A DNA stretch of 64,000 nt from Psilocybe azurescens (GCA_023853785.1 JAJIRX010000815.1:62001-126000); one strand, 5' to 3'; positions 21,484-32,834 are shown, counted from the stretch's first letter. Made by a program: numbers and translations. Notes: generated from the sequence alone by a model not told the origin.

Positions 21484-23049
21484 CAGTAGCTCAAAAAACT
21501 GTCCCAATGTTTTGCACTTTCTCACTAATTGTTTAATAACTTGGGAAATAAATTATGTAAAAGTCTGAAAATATTATATGTTATAGTTCAACATGTGAAT
21601 AACATATTTCTCACCAAGGTCACATGATTTTAACAAAAACTGATTAAGTAATGGAATTTACAAAATAATAGAGCATTGGGACAGTTTTTTGACTCTCTAT
21701 CTAGTACTTAGTATGGCCTCCCTTTGCCTTGATAACAGCCTCCATTCTCCTTGGCATGCTTTCTATAAGCTTTTGGCATGTTTCTGAAGGTATTTCAGTC
21801 CATTCCTTTGCCAATCTCTCCCACAATTCAAATGCTCCTTTGGGTGGTGTCTCATAGGTGTTCATTTGCCTTTTGAGATAAACCCAAAGGTGTTCAATGG
21901 GGTTGAGATCAGGGGATTGGGGTGGCCACTCCATAACTTCAACATCATTGGCCAAAAACCATTCTTGTGCTTTTTTTGGAGGTGTGTTTGGGGTCATTAT
22001 CCTGCTGAAAAATCCTTTTCCCTCTGCCATCTCCAAGTTGTCAAAGCTTTCATCCACCCCATGCTCCAAAATTTCACAGTATTGGTCTGCATTCATCTTC
22101 CCTCAACCTCAGTGAGTGTTCCAACACCATTCCACCCCATACAACCCCATACCATGAGATTGTTGCCCTCTCCATGCTCAACAGTTGGTGATGTTGTTCT
22201 ATCTGAGATTGCTTCACCCTTGGGTTTCCATGTATAGACCCTTCCATCTGAGCCAATCCTGTTGATTTTTGTTTCATCTGACCAGAGTACTCTTTTCCAA
22301 TCCTCCACAGTCCAGCCAACATGATTCTGGGCAAATTTTAGGCGTTTTTGATGGTGGATAGCCTTGAGGAGGGGCCGTTTTGATTTAACAACAGAGCAGA
22401 AGTTGTTTTCTTTGAGGGCATTTCTGACTATTTGGGCACAAACAGGAGAGGGAATAGCATCATTGATGAAGTGTGTTGCCTGGACAGCATTGTCTAGCTT
22501 TCCTGTTTTGATTTGATGAAAAAGGACCTGTTTATCCTTGGGAGTAAGCTTGGGGGATGTCCACCTTTGTTGTTTTGGGGGTTTTCTTTATTGGCATCCA
22601 CTTCCCTCTTGATTCTTCCAACAGTAGACTTTCCCAAACCAGTTTTAGACTCTATTTGACGAAGAGAATAGCCCTCTTCAAGAAGATTGAGGACAGAATT
22701 GTACTGAGAAGGTGTTGCAGGCTTTATGATGTGGTGGTTAATGTGTACAAATAGTGTCACATGACCTTGTTTAATTTTCTCACAATTTATACAAAGCAAT
22801 TTGGCTTTCTACAAGCATGTAAAGCTATTATTTTATAGGGTCAAAAAACTGTCCCAATGTTTTATTATTTTGTAAATTCCATTACTTAATCAGTTTTTAT
22901 TAAAATCATGTGACCTTGGTAAGAAATATGTTATTCACATATTAAAATATAACATATAATATTTTCAGACTTTTACATAATTTATTTCCCAAGTTATTAA
23001 ACAATTAGTGAGAAAGTGCCAAATATTGGGACGGTTTTTTGAGCAACTG
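21484..23049 (-). mobile_element. Tc1/mariner element (DD34E), inactive
   Basis: 1566 bp flanked by TA (21482-21483 and 23050-23051). Outer ends read CAGTAGCTCAAAAAACTG and, complemented, CAGTTGCTCAAAAAACCG. The terminal inverted repeats extend about 200 bp. Each end also carries an inner copy of the TCAAAAAACTGTCCCAATG motif in opposite orientation (21675-21693 and 22840-22858). The transposase lies on the minus strand and is broken. Confidence 0.9.
21701..22799 (-). pseudogene. Tc1-type transposase, frameshifted
   Basis: N-terminal helix-turn-helix: 'SLRQIESKTGLGKSTVGRI' near 22660. Catalytic core: first Asp in 'WSDETKI' (about 22290), second in 'QQDNDPKHTS' (about 21990), Glu in 'PQSPDLNPIEHLW' (about 21875). 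The spacing between the second Asp and Glu is 34 residues, so DD34E. C-terminus 'RRMEAVIKAKGGHTKY' is typical of Tc1 proteins. Frame changes occur after the HTH part (about 22535), at the junction near 22093 and at an A7 run (about 21975) between DPKHTS and KKAQEW. So no intact enzyme, yet motifs are well preserved, implying recent loss. Confidence 0.88.
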
Positions 23050-24035
23050 TATATCCATGAAGCCAGTGATAGATAATTCCATTCAAAAACAGAAATACAT
23101 TCAATGAGATGTTGTCTCATCCGAGCAAAAGCACCGGATTTTTTGACAGTACTGCTCACAATAAGTTAGTCCCGTATGATGATCATGAGAAAGGAAAGAG
23201 ACATCATTATCGCTGCGATCCAACAACTTAATGCAGTCCATGCGAGATTGGTATGTATCAGTTTCAGGTAATGTGTCAACATGTGCTGAGTTTGGAGCTG
23301 AGTTTGGGCCTCATCCATTGTGACTATAAAGCCTCACTTTATTTATTGACATTATCTATATGTTGATTGTTTGTTGAACTTATCTTCCAGATCTATAAAT
23401 ATATCTGATAGACAACACATCTCTCCACTGTCTTTTCTCAGTAACTGAGGTTTTTCATTGAAATTATCTGATATGCAGCAGGTTTCATTGACAACATTCA
23501 GAGTCTGCCGTTCTGGGATGTTGTGTCATAATCTATAATTGTACGTCACCTATAGTCAAACCAGATCAGCACGTCTGTTCATTCAAGTGTCCATGTTGTC
23601 AAATCAATGGTTACAAATATTGTGCCTTTGTTTTATTAGAATATACTATAGATAAAAGAATTAGAATACTTTACAGTGTTCTGAAGTATCCTCAAGAGCT
23701 GGGGTTATAGATCCCAGAGAAGGTATGGAACTAGAGGTGGGTCCCGGTTAGTGGCTCCCAGATTGAATTTCTTCCTCTAAAAGGAAGACCTGGAATCAGT
23801 ATTGAACAATATGAATTATTAAGTGCCTGAAGTCTATCACAACTATAGAACTGGTGAGGTTCAGATCAACTGAGCTGACATAGGCCTGGACAGACTGCCT
23901 ATTATACTCACCTTATATCCCCAATGTATTATCTGACCAGGTATAGGTGTCGTGAGAAAAATTGTCAATAGGTGGTATCATATAAGATACAGCTTACCTG
24001 CTTTTATGTCCTCAAGAACTCTGATCATCTTCACC
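23050..24035. other. repeat island spacer, nothing recognised
   Basis: No gene or repeat family identified. Its right end leads into the isolated 7-TM first exon and should hold that gene's former promoter. Confidence 0.35.
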
Positions 24036-24132
24036 ATGTCAGCAGACGATGATTTTGACTATTCTCCCAAGGTACAACAATCTGTGATTGGTGCAAGCCT
24101 CAATGTGTCAATGTTTCTCAACTTCATAATGG
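24036..24132 (+). pseudogene. orphan exon 1 of a third 7-TM paralogue
   Basis: ATG 24036 opens 'MSADDDFDYSPKVQQSVIGA' and ends 'LNVSMFLNFIMG' at a GTATGT donor (24133). It matches gene A exon 1 ('SASLNASMLFNFIMG') and has exactly the 97-nt length and phase of gene B exon 1. No exon 2 follows; 28 bp downstream the inverted-repeat element begins. Best read as a gene truncated by, or captured next to, that element. Confidence 0.75.
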
Positions 24133-24159
24133 GTATGTCTTTGCAAGGTCTTTCCTTTC

Positions 24160-25902
24160 CCCACATAATCCATATGGACTCTAGTGGACTCCAGTGGACT
24201 CTCTGTCCAGCCAAACTGGCTGACAGATTGTCTAGTCCACTGGACTGGAACTGGACTGCAGTCCACTGGAGTCCACTGGACTTGCACTGGACTCCTGCCA
24301 AATTTTCAGTCCAGTCTCGGTCCAGTGGATTATGAGTCCAGTCAAGTCCACTGGAGTCCACTGGAGTCCAGTGGACTGGGGCTTAAATATTCACTGAACA
24401 ACAATAAATAATATATTTATCAGCACAGTCCAGTGGGGTCCAGTGGAGTCCAGTTGAGTCCATAGGAGTCCACTGGATGCAATAATTAACACAATATCCA
24501 AAGTATGATCATTAGTTATTAATATTAATATCAATTGCAAAAATAAAAAACTACTGTCAATGGAAATAAACTCTATGAAATAACAATTGAATGAAACAAT
24601 AGTTAAATATACATGGGAGCAAAGCCTCCCTATGAATATATTTTTGTATTTTGTTCAGTCCACAGGGTGAAAGTTTCACAGGCACATGTGATGTGCATGC
24701 ATGCCCAGCATCAGCCGATCAGCACAACAACAATCAAATATACACATCAGCTCTTTTTCCAACCACCACCCACCCCTTCCTCTCCTTTTTTACATTGCCG
24801 CTGCTGTTCTCACCCTCTCTGCCATCCATGATGACCGTGACGGCCATGCAGACAACAACAAGGACAGACATGGACAATCACAACAACAAGGGCAACAACA
24901 GATGGTGAGGGCACAGATGGTGAGGGCAAGGACAGCGAGTATGAGGGCAAGGACAGCGACTGCAAGGGCAAGGACAGCGGGGACAGCAAGCATGAGGGTG
25001 GGTACGGCAAGGGTGAGGGTGGGTACAGTGATGGTGAGGGTGGGTAGAGCAAGGGCAAGGGCAAGGGCAAGGGCAAGGGCAAGGGCAAGGACGGTGGGGA
25101 CGGCAAGGGTGAGGACAGCAGGGACGGCAAGGGTGAGGACAGCAGGGATGGCAAGGGTGAGGATGGCAGGGATGGCAAGGGTGAGGACGGCAGGGATGGC
25201 AAGGGCAAGGACGGTGAGGACGGCAAGAGCAAGGGCAAGAACAGCAGGGACAGTGAGGACAAGGGTGGGTACAGCAAGGGCAAGGGTAGGTACAGCAAGG
25301 GCAAGGGTAGGTGCAGTGAGTGCGAGGATAGCGGGGACGGCAAGGGCAAGGGTAGGTATGGCAAGGGCAAGAGTGGGCACGGCAAGGGCAAGGGCAAGGG
25401 CAAGGGCAAGGGCAAGGGCAAGGGCAAGGGCAAGGGCAAGCATGGCAGGGACGGTGAGCACGAGGGTGGGGATGGTGAGTGCAAGGGTGGGGACAGCAGG
25501 GACAGTGAGGATGAGGGTGGGGACAGTGAGGGTGAGGATGGGGACAGCAAGGGCGAGGATGGCAGGTGCTACTACCATCCTCCCGCCCCCTTTTTTGCTT
25601 TTTTCTTTTTGTCTTGGACCTCGCAAGTAGACATTAATGTATTACATAGTTATTAATATATTGTATTCCACTCTTCTGAATTTATATTAAGATTGAACTT
25701 ATTTACTATATCAAGTCCAGTGGACTCCAGTTATCTTAGTCCATATTCACTGTATAGTATAAAGTCTACTGCAGTCCAGTGGAATCTAGTGGAGTCCAGT
25801 CAAGTCAAGTCAAGTCCACTGGAGTCCACTGGACTCTGTTCACCATTTTACACTCAGTATATAGGCAAGTCCAGTGGAGTCCATATGGACTGTGTGGAGG
25901 AT
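24160..25902. mobile_element. TCCAnTGGA-array inverted-repeat element 1 with GGGCAA-rich core
   Basis: Left end CCACATAATCCATATGGACT (24161-24180), right end complementary (…GTCCATATGGACTGTGTGG). Both ends carry 200-300 bp of dense, alternating TCCAGTGGA / GGACTCC / GGAGTCC words that can pair with themselves. Between lies a module with a CCAACCACCACC stretch, a long purine-rich array of GGGCAAGGACAGC-type units (24901-25570), then CCTCCCGCCCCCTTTTTT and TGTATTACATAGTTATTAATATATTG. Long frames across the core are low-complexity in every phase; one phase reads Gly/Lys/Asp/Glu repeats. Superfamily unknown. Confidence 0.7.
25053..25440 (+). repeat. (GGGCAA)n runs with G-quadruplex-forming pattern
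   Basis: Two uninterrupted runs of GGGCAA at about 25053-25089 (six units) and 25386-25440 (nine units), joined by degenerate GGGCAAGGAC / GGGTGAGGAC units. Each run meets the G3-N3-G3-N3-G3-N3-G3 pattern. A shorter run of four units occurs in element 3 at 28446-28475; element 2 carries a degenerate C-strand version. Confidence 0.8.
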
Positions 25903-26080
25903 GGTGAAGTACTGCTAAATTCTGATGTCAAATCTGGGGTGTAGATTACTTGGTTTCTATTCTAAGATACAGAACTGTTTTTATAGACTAAATAGATACT
26001 TTGGCTTGTGATAATTGAAAGAGACTAAGAGAAAAGGAAAGAAATAGGCCATGTGCTGTCTAGCCTTTGCTGCAGTACTT

Positions 26081-27266
26081 TACCATTCTCCACATAGTCC
26101 ATATGTACTCCAGTGGACTCCAGTGGATTCCACTGGACCAGTAGAATTTATAATAACTATGTAATACATTATTATCTACTTGTCAGGTCCAAGACAAAAA
26201 GAAGAAAAAAGCAAAAATTAAAAATTAAAAAAGGGACAGAAGATGGTAGTGTCAGCTGTAGCACCTGCTGTCTATGTCATTTTCCTTGCCCTTGCCATCT
26301 GCATCCTTGTTATCCTTGCCCTTGTTGTCCTTGCCTTTCTTGCCTTTGCCCTCCTTGCCCTTGTCCTTGTTGTCCTTGCTCTCACTATCTGTGTTCTCAC
26401 CCTTGCCTTTGCCATCTGTGTCTTTGTCCTTGCAGTCCTCATCCTTGCTCTCTACATTCTATCCCTAGCCCTTGCCCTTGCTGTCCTCACTGTCCACATC
26501 CTTGCCCTCACTGGCCATCCTTGCCCTTGCCTTCCACATCCTCACTGTCTGTGTCCTTGCTGTTGCTGTCCTTATTCTTATTGTGACTTTCCTTGCCCTC
26601 ATTGTCATTGTTGTTGTCTATTGTTGTCCTCATTATTGCAGTTGTCCATGTGCATCCTCGGTGTTGTCTGCATGGCCATTGTGATCATCATGGACAGTGG
26701 AGAGGCCAAAGACAGCAACAGAAACAGAAAAAGGAGAGGAAGGAGGTGGAGAGGGCTGGTGGTGGTTGGAAAAGAAGAGGTGTCATGTACATTTGATGGC
26801 TTTTGTGCTGATCAGCTGATGCTGGGCACATGTGGCTATGAAATGTTCATCCTGCAGACTGAACAAAATGCAAAAATCTCTTCATAGGGAGGCCATGCTC
26901 CCAAACACATTTAACTACTGTTTTATTTAATTGTTATTTCATAGAGTTAATTCTATTGAATATATATATATATATATATTGCAATTGATATTAATATTAA
27001 TAACTAATGATTATACTATGGATATTGTGTTAATTATTGCATCCAGTGGACTGTGCTAATAAAAATATTATTTGTTGTTGTTCAGTGAATATTTAAGCCC
27101 AAGTCCAGTGGAATTGACTCCCAGTGGACTCATAATCCACTGAACAGAGACTGGACTGAAATTTTGGCAGGAGTCCAGTGGACTAGATAATTGGTCAGCC
27201 TGTTTGGCTGGGAAAGAGTCCACTGACTCCATTGGAGTCTATATGAAATGTGTGGAGGATGGTAAA
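26081..27266. mobile_element. TCCAnTGGA-array inverted-repeat element 2 (inverted relative to element 1)
   Basis: Left end TACCATTCTCCACATAGTCC (26081-26100), right end complementary (…GTGTGGAGGATGGTA). Read on the minus strand it follows element 1 in order: GTCAGCCAAA-like segment, AATATTTAAGCCC, TGCATCCAGTGG, GGGAGCATGGCCTCCCTATG, CAGCATCAGCTGATCAGCAC, CCAACCACCACC, the core array (here CCCTTG-rich on the plus strand), then AAAAAAGGGA and AATGTATTACATAG. The core is shorter and more diverged than in element 1. Confidence 0.7.
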
Positions 27267-27377
27267 AACTTTAGGCAATAGTTGTTGTGGGATGATAGAA
27301 AACATAAATAGGTGTATTCTAAGATTTCACCATTTGCTCTGTGATAAAATTAATTAATGTTTTTTAGATATGTTTTG

Positions 27378-27486
27378 TTACACACTCAGCTCAGCCTCAA
27401 CCAATTTAGCTGGCCTTTCAATGATCTCAGATTCATCATTACTTGTATTATTGTCCTCTTTGTCACTGAGTTCAATGACTGATGGC
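27378..27486 (-). pseudogene. short acidic coding fragment, unknown
   Basis: A minus frame reads 'SVIELSDKEDNNTSNDESEI' then 'ERPAKLVEAELSV' to a TAA at 27380-27378. The amino acid mix looks like a linker of a transposon protein. It lies between elements 2 and 3. Too short for a family call. Confidence 0.3.
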
Positions 27487-27514
27487 TGCTTTGGAGGTCT
27501 TTATTCTCACCCAG

Positions 27515-28965
27515 ATATTTCATATGGACTCCACCAACTCCATGCCAGAGTTGGTGGAGTCCACATGGAGTTTGGTGACTCTTTTTGGCAGGTGTACCAG
27601 TCATTTAGAGGTGGAGACACCACCTGGAGTCCAGCTGGAATTGACTCATCCTCCATGTGGGCCAATGTGGAGGATGTGGAACTCCATCTGGACTCCATGT
27701 GGAATTTCATGTGGATTTAAGTCATAAATCATGTATATTGGCATGAATACACAATTTTAGGACCAAATTCAAATGGACTCCAGGTGGAGGAAGGTCCCCA
27801 AATTTTATTTATATTTTATTGTATTTTATTATATTGTATTATACTGTAAAAAATAAAATGCACAAACAGGAATTGAATACACACATCCAAGAAGGCTGTA
27901 CACTAGCAATAAACCAACTGAACTATGAAGCCTTTGGTATATATCAAAATTTGATCCCATACATACTGATTTGGCTAATTATCTTGGCAATTCTTGGCAA
28001 GTGTTAAACAATGTCATGTGTGTGACTTGTTGTTGCTATGCCAGTATGCCAGCCCCACTCTTTCTTCCAACCACCACCACCACTACCCTTGTCAGTCAGA
28101 GCCAGATGACAGCCAACTCAGCATGACAGAGGACACTGAAGACTGCAAGGGCCATGACCACAATGAGAACAGCAGCCAGGACAACAAACTGTGACCACAA
28201 CAATGAGGCCATGGACAAGGAAAACCACAACCACAACCACAATGACAGGGACATGGACAAGGATGACCATGATCATGACTGCAATGACAAGGATGTGGAC
28301 AAGAATGACCACAACCATGATCACAAAAATGATGGCATAGACATGAATGTCGACAACTACAACAATGAGGACATGGGTGAGGGCAAGGCCAACAGCAAGG
28401 CCAACAGTGAGGGCAAGAGCAAAAGGGGCAATGAGAGCAAGAGCAAGGGCAAGGGCAAGGGCAAGGGCAAGGGTGAGGACAACATCAATGTTGACATGTA
28501 CAATCAACTTGATGCACCCCATGACACATATGGCTGAGGCTATGGCCAACACAATTATCCTCCCTCCCCCTTTTTTTTTAAGGTTTTACCTTATTTTTTT
28601 AATAATGGATCTTGCAAGTAAATAAAAATGTAATACATAGTTGTTAATATATTATGTTACACTTATATGAATTTACATTAAGATTGAAAGATTAATATAT
28701 TTCAGTTGGAATCCAACTGAATTCTAATCCATGAAGTTAAAGTTGGGAACTCCAATTGAGTCCACCTGGAGTCCAGGTGGACTCTAATTGAACTCTATTT
28801 GGACTCAAATAGAATTGTTTGGAGTCCACCTGAACTCCACATATCAAAGATAGTTTTTTGAACATTTACATATGTTCTAGGTGGAGTCCATGTGGAGTCC
28901 ACCACTTTTATATGGAGTTGGTGGACTCCACATGGAATACCTGGGTGGAGGTAAAGTACACCTGC
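27515..28965. mobile_element. TCCAnnTGGA-array inverted-repeat element 3 (same design, different end words)
   Basis: Left end CCAGATATTTCATATGGACT… (about 27515) pairs with the right end …CACATGGAATACCTGGGTGG (28960). Words here are GGTGGAGTCCACATGGAG and GGAGTCCACCTGGAC rather than CCAGTGG. Same core order: CCAACCACCACC, an acidic/His frame ('DDHDHDCNDKDVDKNDHNHD'), GGGCAA x4 at 28446-28475, CCTCCCTCCCCCTTTTTTTT, then TGTAATACATAGTTGTTAATATATT. The plus frame 28154-28537 could be the least damaged version of a low-complexity protein shared by the family. Confidence 0.65.
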
Positions 28966-29879
28966 TGTGATAGATCGCCAAGCTTTTTTTTGAAGATAGG
29001 GTGATATCAATAAAGTTAGTTGATGTCTGACAAATATACATTAGTTATGGATCATTGTTGAAAATAAAAATAATGGCTTTACATTTGATATTTTGTTGTT
29101 TTTTTTGAAGTTTTGCAGCAATACTAGTCTTTTTTCTTTTAAATGGCTTCTAGACTAGTGATAGTAAGTTTACAAAGATAAATTGTTAATTTCACTCACT
29201 CCAGGTAAGGATTCCATACTAGGTGAGAATTCAACAACATTTTTCAAGTTGGTTTTTGAGATCTTTTAGTGAATAGACCTTTTATGGAACTGGTTATTTT
29301 AGTCTTGACTTTTAGAATATGGACAAAGCAGATGGAATTAGCAGCTACAGCTTCATTACCACTATCAGTCTGAATTGATAGAGTATTTGTGAGAATAGAC
29401 AGATTTTTTGCCTTATGGACAATAAGTAATTGTGGCTGTTTAGATCTGCACAACTCTTATATAATAAAATTACTATTTTAAAACAATAGGTCACTCAGGG
29501 TCACAGGTGCTCAATGTATGACCCACATCTGAATCCAAAAACACCCATACCTATAACCTGTGTAGATATGGCTGACCTCTGCATTTCTCTAGTGATGTGG
29601 ATACCTGTGATTGGAGGAAAAGGTGGTGTGGTTGGAGTAATAAACAGACAACTGTGGCATTAACAAGTCATGCACATGACATTGTTTGTCATTTGCCAAG
29701 AAATCTTAAGTAAAAATACCAAAGTCAGTATGTAGGCCATCAAATTTTTATAATTAACAATGCATTTGTGGCACAGTTGATTTATCATTTGTGATTGTGC
29801 TTCTTGGATGCCTGAGTGCAATTCATGTTGGTGTGTTTTATTTTTTTACACCAGTATAAAATACAATAAAAATAATAAA

Positions 29880-30215
29880 AATAATGGGACTTTATTCCAC
29901 TTGAATTCCACTTTATTCCATTGGAATGGACCTGTATTAGACCAAACCCAATGCAGTATATGGTATTCCAGTTAGATTACAGTTGGATTTTACATAAATT
30001 CCAGCTATTCCATTGGAATGAAAGTGGAATATTCCAGTTGGAATGGCCTATTTTGTGGAATGTAGTTGGAATCTATTTGGAATACATGTTGGTTCTCCCA
30101 TACAAAATACCAGGTTCTTCCATACAAAATACCAGAGTGATATGACATGAAATTTCAAACTGGAATCCAACAGAATAGGCAAAGCATGGTAATGACCTTG
30201 TATCTTGGTGTATCA
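29880..30215. repeat. ATTCCAnnTGGAAT array, a further variant of the same design
   Basis: Dense words TTCCACTTGAATTCCA, ATTCCATTGGAATG, TTCCAGTTGGAATGG and GTTGGAATCTATTTGGAA form a self-complementary block resembling the arms of elements 1-3 with changed words. No core module seen, so it may be a solo end or a miniature copy. Confidence 0.5.
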
Positions 30216-30275
30216 TCAAGAATATTAAGGCCTATGTAAAGTCCATTTCTTTTCTACTTCCATCTAAAATAAAAT

Positions 30276-30440
30276 TGTTTGGAGTCTACCTGGAATCTAC
30301 CAGGGCTTCATTTATCACAGATGATTTTTGAACCTTTGAATATGTTCCAAATAGAGTCCATGTGGAGTCCACCACTTTGGTATGGAGTTGGTGGACTTCA
30401 TATAGAATTTCTAGGTGGAGGTAAAGTACAGAGTACAGTG
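30276..30440. mobile_element. solo right end of an element-3-type repeat
   Basis: TTGTTTGGAGTCTACCTGGA through GGTGGAGGTAAAGTACAGAG repeats 28810-28965 of element 3, including GAGTCCATGTGGAGTCCACC and TATGGAGTTGGTGGACT. The left half is absent. Marks either a truncated copy or a recombination product. Confidence 0.65.
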
Positions 30441-30969
30441 CAGACTGGTCTTTTTTCAGTCTGGTCTGATCTGATATCAGTTTTTGTGTTTTTGTGTTTT
30501 TGAGAGTTTCAAGACTAGACCTTCAAACACTAGTAGAAGCTCATAGTACAATTATTTCAACATATATTAAAGGTGGTGCCTGGCAGTTATTCAATTAGAC
30601 CTCAGCCTCATGACATCTTAAACTTGCATTATATGGTTTTGTCAAACCATCCATTGGACAGCAAACAACCATGATAGAGCTGTGCACTGTACTGTAGCAG
30701 TTCAAAGCTGTGTGCTTTACAGGTACCATACAGCTGCAATGGAAACATAACCATAACATATCTTTAAAAATCAGCCTTCACAATATGGTATGGTGATGAT
30801 GCCTGATGACTGCTCTGCCATGCACAAAACAAAAACAAAAACCTATGATAAACTGGAAAGAACAATGGAGGAACCTAAAACTTGAAGGTGTGGAGTGCAG
30901 AGGGAAATTTTCTTGAGGCTCTGAGGGTGTGAGACTGGGTTCTGGGAGATATACCAGATGGAACAGACT

Positions 30970-31160
30970 AGGTGCAGTGAGGTGCAGTGATGTATGATGA
31001 GGTGCAAAGTTCTGAAAATGAGGTGCAACATTTGAGAACAAGGTGTGAGGTTTGTGAATGAGGTGTGAAGCTCTGAAAACAAGGTGTGACATCTGAGAAC
31101 AAGGTGCAAAACTGTGAGAACAAGGTGCAATGTTTGTGAATGAGGTGTGAAGGTGCAAAA
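30970..31160. repeat. degenerate ~24-bp minisatellite
   Basis: About eight imperfect units of the form (A/G)AGAACAAGGTGYRAnnTnTG, e.g. GAGAACAAGGTGTGAGG, GAAAACAAGGTGTGACA, GAGAACAAGGTGCAAAA. The minus-strand open frame across it ('APCSQMSHLVF…') is a by-product of unit length being a multiple of three. Confidence 0.65.
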
Positions 31161-32317
31161 ACTATATCTGAGGGTTGGAAAACTTCTTCTTCAATATAGA
31201 TACAATACAAGCTCTTATATTATGAATATTGAATGATGAATAAAGGCGTAGTCTGCTACAAATAAAGAAGTGCAATAGTGATACACAAAGAACTGAATGA
31301 AAAATATAAACTTCTGCATAAAGAATCAAAAATGGCGGTGATTATGAAACAAAGGAAACTAAGAATGAAGATGAATAAATGTCCATAAACCATAGAAAGA
31401 CATCACAAGAAGGTAAAGAACATAATAGAACTTATAGGAAAGCCTTCCTGATGCTCCAGACCTTCCTCACAAACACACTAAATGCTGGAATGAGTTACAG
31501 ATTCCTATCTTGAGCTTCAATGGAGTGTAGGATATGTATAGCATAGCCTCACAGCTGATCTGGATGTTATACAAACTTGGAAACTGATAGATCAGCATGT
31601 GACCAAGGAAGATAATCTGCAGTAAACCCAGATAGATACAAGATGCGCAAAGTGAAAGCTGACTTTCTGAGGCATATAACAGGCTGGATAATCAATAATG
31701 ATGAGATGTAAAAAGGTTCAATGAGGTTCTGAGAGGTGCAAAGCTGTCAGGACAATGTATACTGAAGGAGGGGATGATCAGAGGTTTGGAGATGTTGGAA
31801 TAGGTGCAAAAGCTTTGTAAAATGCTGAGAATAAATGTCAAAGGTAAGAGAATAAGCTAGAATAAGGTCCAAAGAGGTGTGGAGTTGAGGTAACAGGTGT
31901 AAAGCTTGTCAAAGCTGCTGGATATATCATCGGAGGTACAGAGTATTTTGAAGCTGTAAAAATTGTTGAACTTTATATCAAGATATCAGAAAAGGGATCA
32001 GATCATTGTCAACAAACATGAGGAATTCTTTAAGTTTACACAGGAAGATTTAGAGAGTTGTAAACCTCTTCATTAGTGGAGCAACTGAAGCTCCCAGTTT
32101 CCAAACTTATATTGACTTGTTTGTAATATTTGTTCAATTTGTGGTGAGCAAATTGCATTATATAAAACTGTTCTTATCCTGATGCATATTAAGATCACCT
32201 GTCACAGTTGAGAGAATATTCTCTGGTGGCCATGACACAATTTTGTTGCAACAAGCCAGTCTTATTTCAGAGACAATGGGAGTTCTTATATTGGTTAAAC
32301 AACATCTGAGGCTTGCA
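31161..32317. other. AT-rich spacer, nothing recognised
   Basis: Continues with GAGGTGCAAAG-like words here and there (31731, 31801, 31890), which look like scattered relatives of the minisatellite unit. No gene. Confidence 0.4.
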
Positions 32318-32834
32318 ATACAGCCTATATGTATGTCCATATATACACAAATGACGCCTTCAAGGAGTAGGTGATATTGAAGACTCAGAAAGGTCATATT
32401 TTGCATGTACTACCCGCAGTATATATCGTAAAATTTCAATAATAACATGAATATGTAGATTTTAACAATATAAACATGTTACAAAAGATCTGAAGGAAAT
32501 CAGAGCAGTATTAACAAAGATATGCAGCAAAAGACATCAGAAATAACAAAATTGATGTGAGGCTCTTAATTGCCATTTAAGTACCTATGTTTGCCCCCAT
32601 CATTCCTTTGGGTTTTGTTCACTCTTTCCAGAATATCTTTGTTAATACTGCTCCGATTTCCTTCAGGTCTTTTGTAACGTGTTTATATTGTTAAAATCTA
32701 CATATTCATGTTATTATTGAAATTTTACGATATATACTGCGGGTGGTACATGCAAAATATGACCTTTCTGAGTCTTCAATATCATCTACTCCTTGAAGGT
32801 GTCATTTATGTATATATGGACATATAGGCTGTAT
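32318..32834. repeat. 517-bp hairpin, ~203-bp arms
   Basis: 32318-32523 and 32633-32834 are near-identical inverted copies (few mismatches, e.g. GAGCAGTATTAAC versus GTTAATACTGCTC), separated by about 109 bp. The outer end is ATACAGCCTATATGT. No target duplication was obvious. The high arm identity points to a recent inversion duplication or a foldback element. Confidence 0.75.

Noticed and set aside
24701..25630. Long open frames of 246-309 codons on both strands
   Set aside because: All lie in the GGGCAA-type array whose unit length is a multiple of three, so every phase stays open. Composition is pure low complexity.
26243..26887. 214-codon plus-strand frame rich in Leu/Ala/Val, membrane-like at first sight
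   Set aside because: It is the complement of the purine-rich core of element 2; the hydrophobicity comes from CTTGCC/GTCCTT repeats.
30778..31210. Overlapping minus-strand frames with 'LVFRASHLIHKPHTLFS'-type repeats
   Set aside because: By-product of the 24-bp minisatellite.
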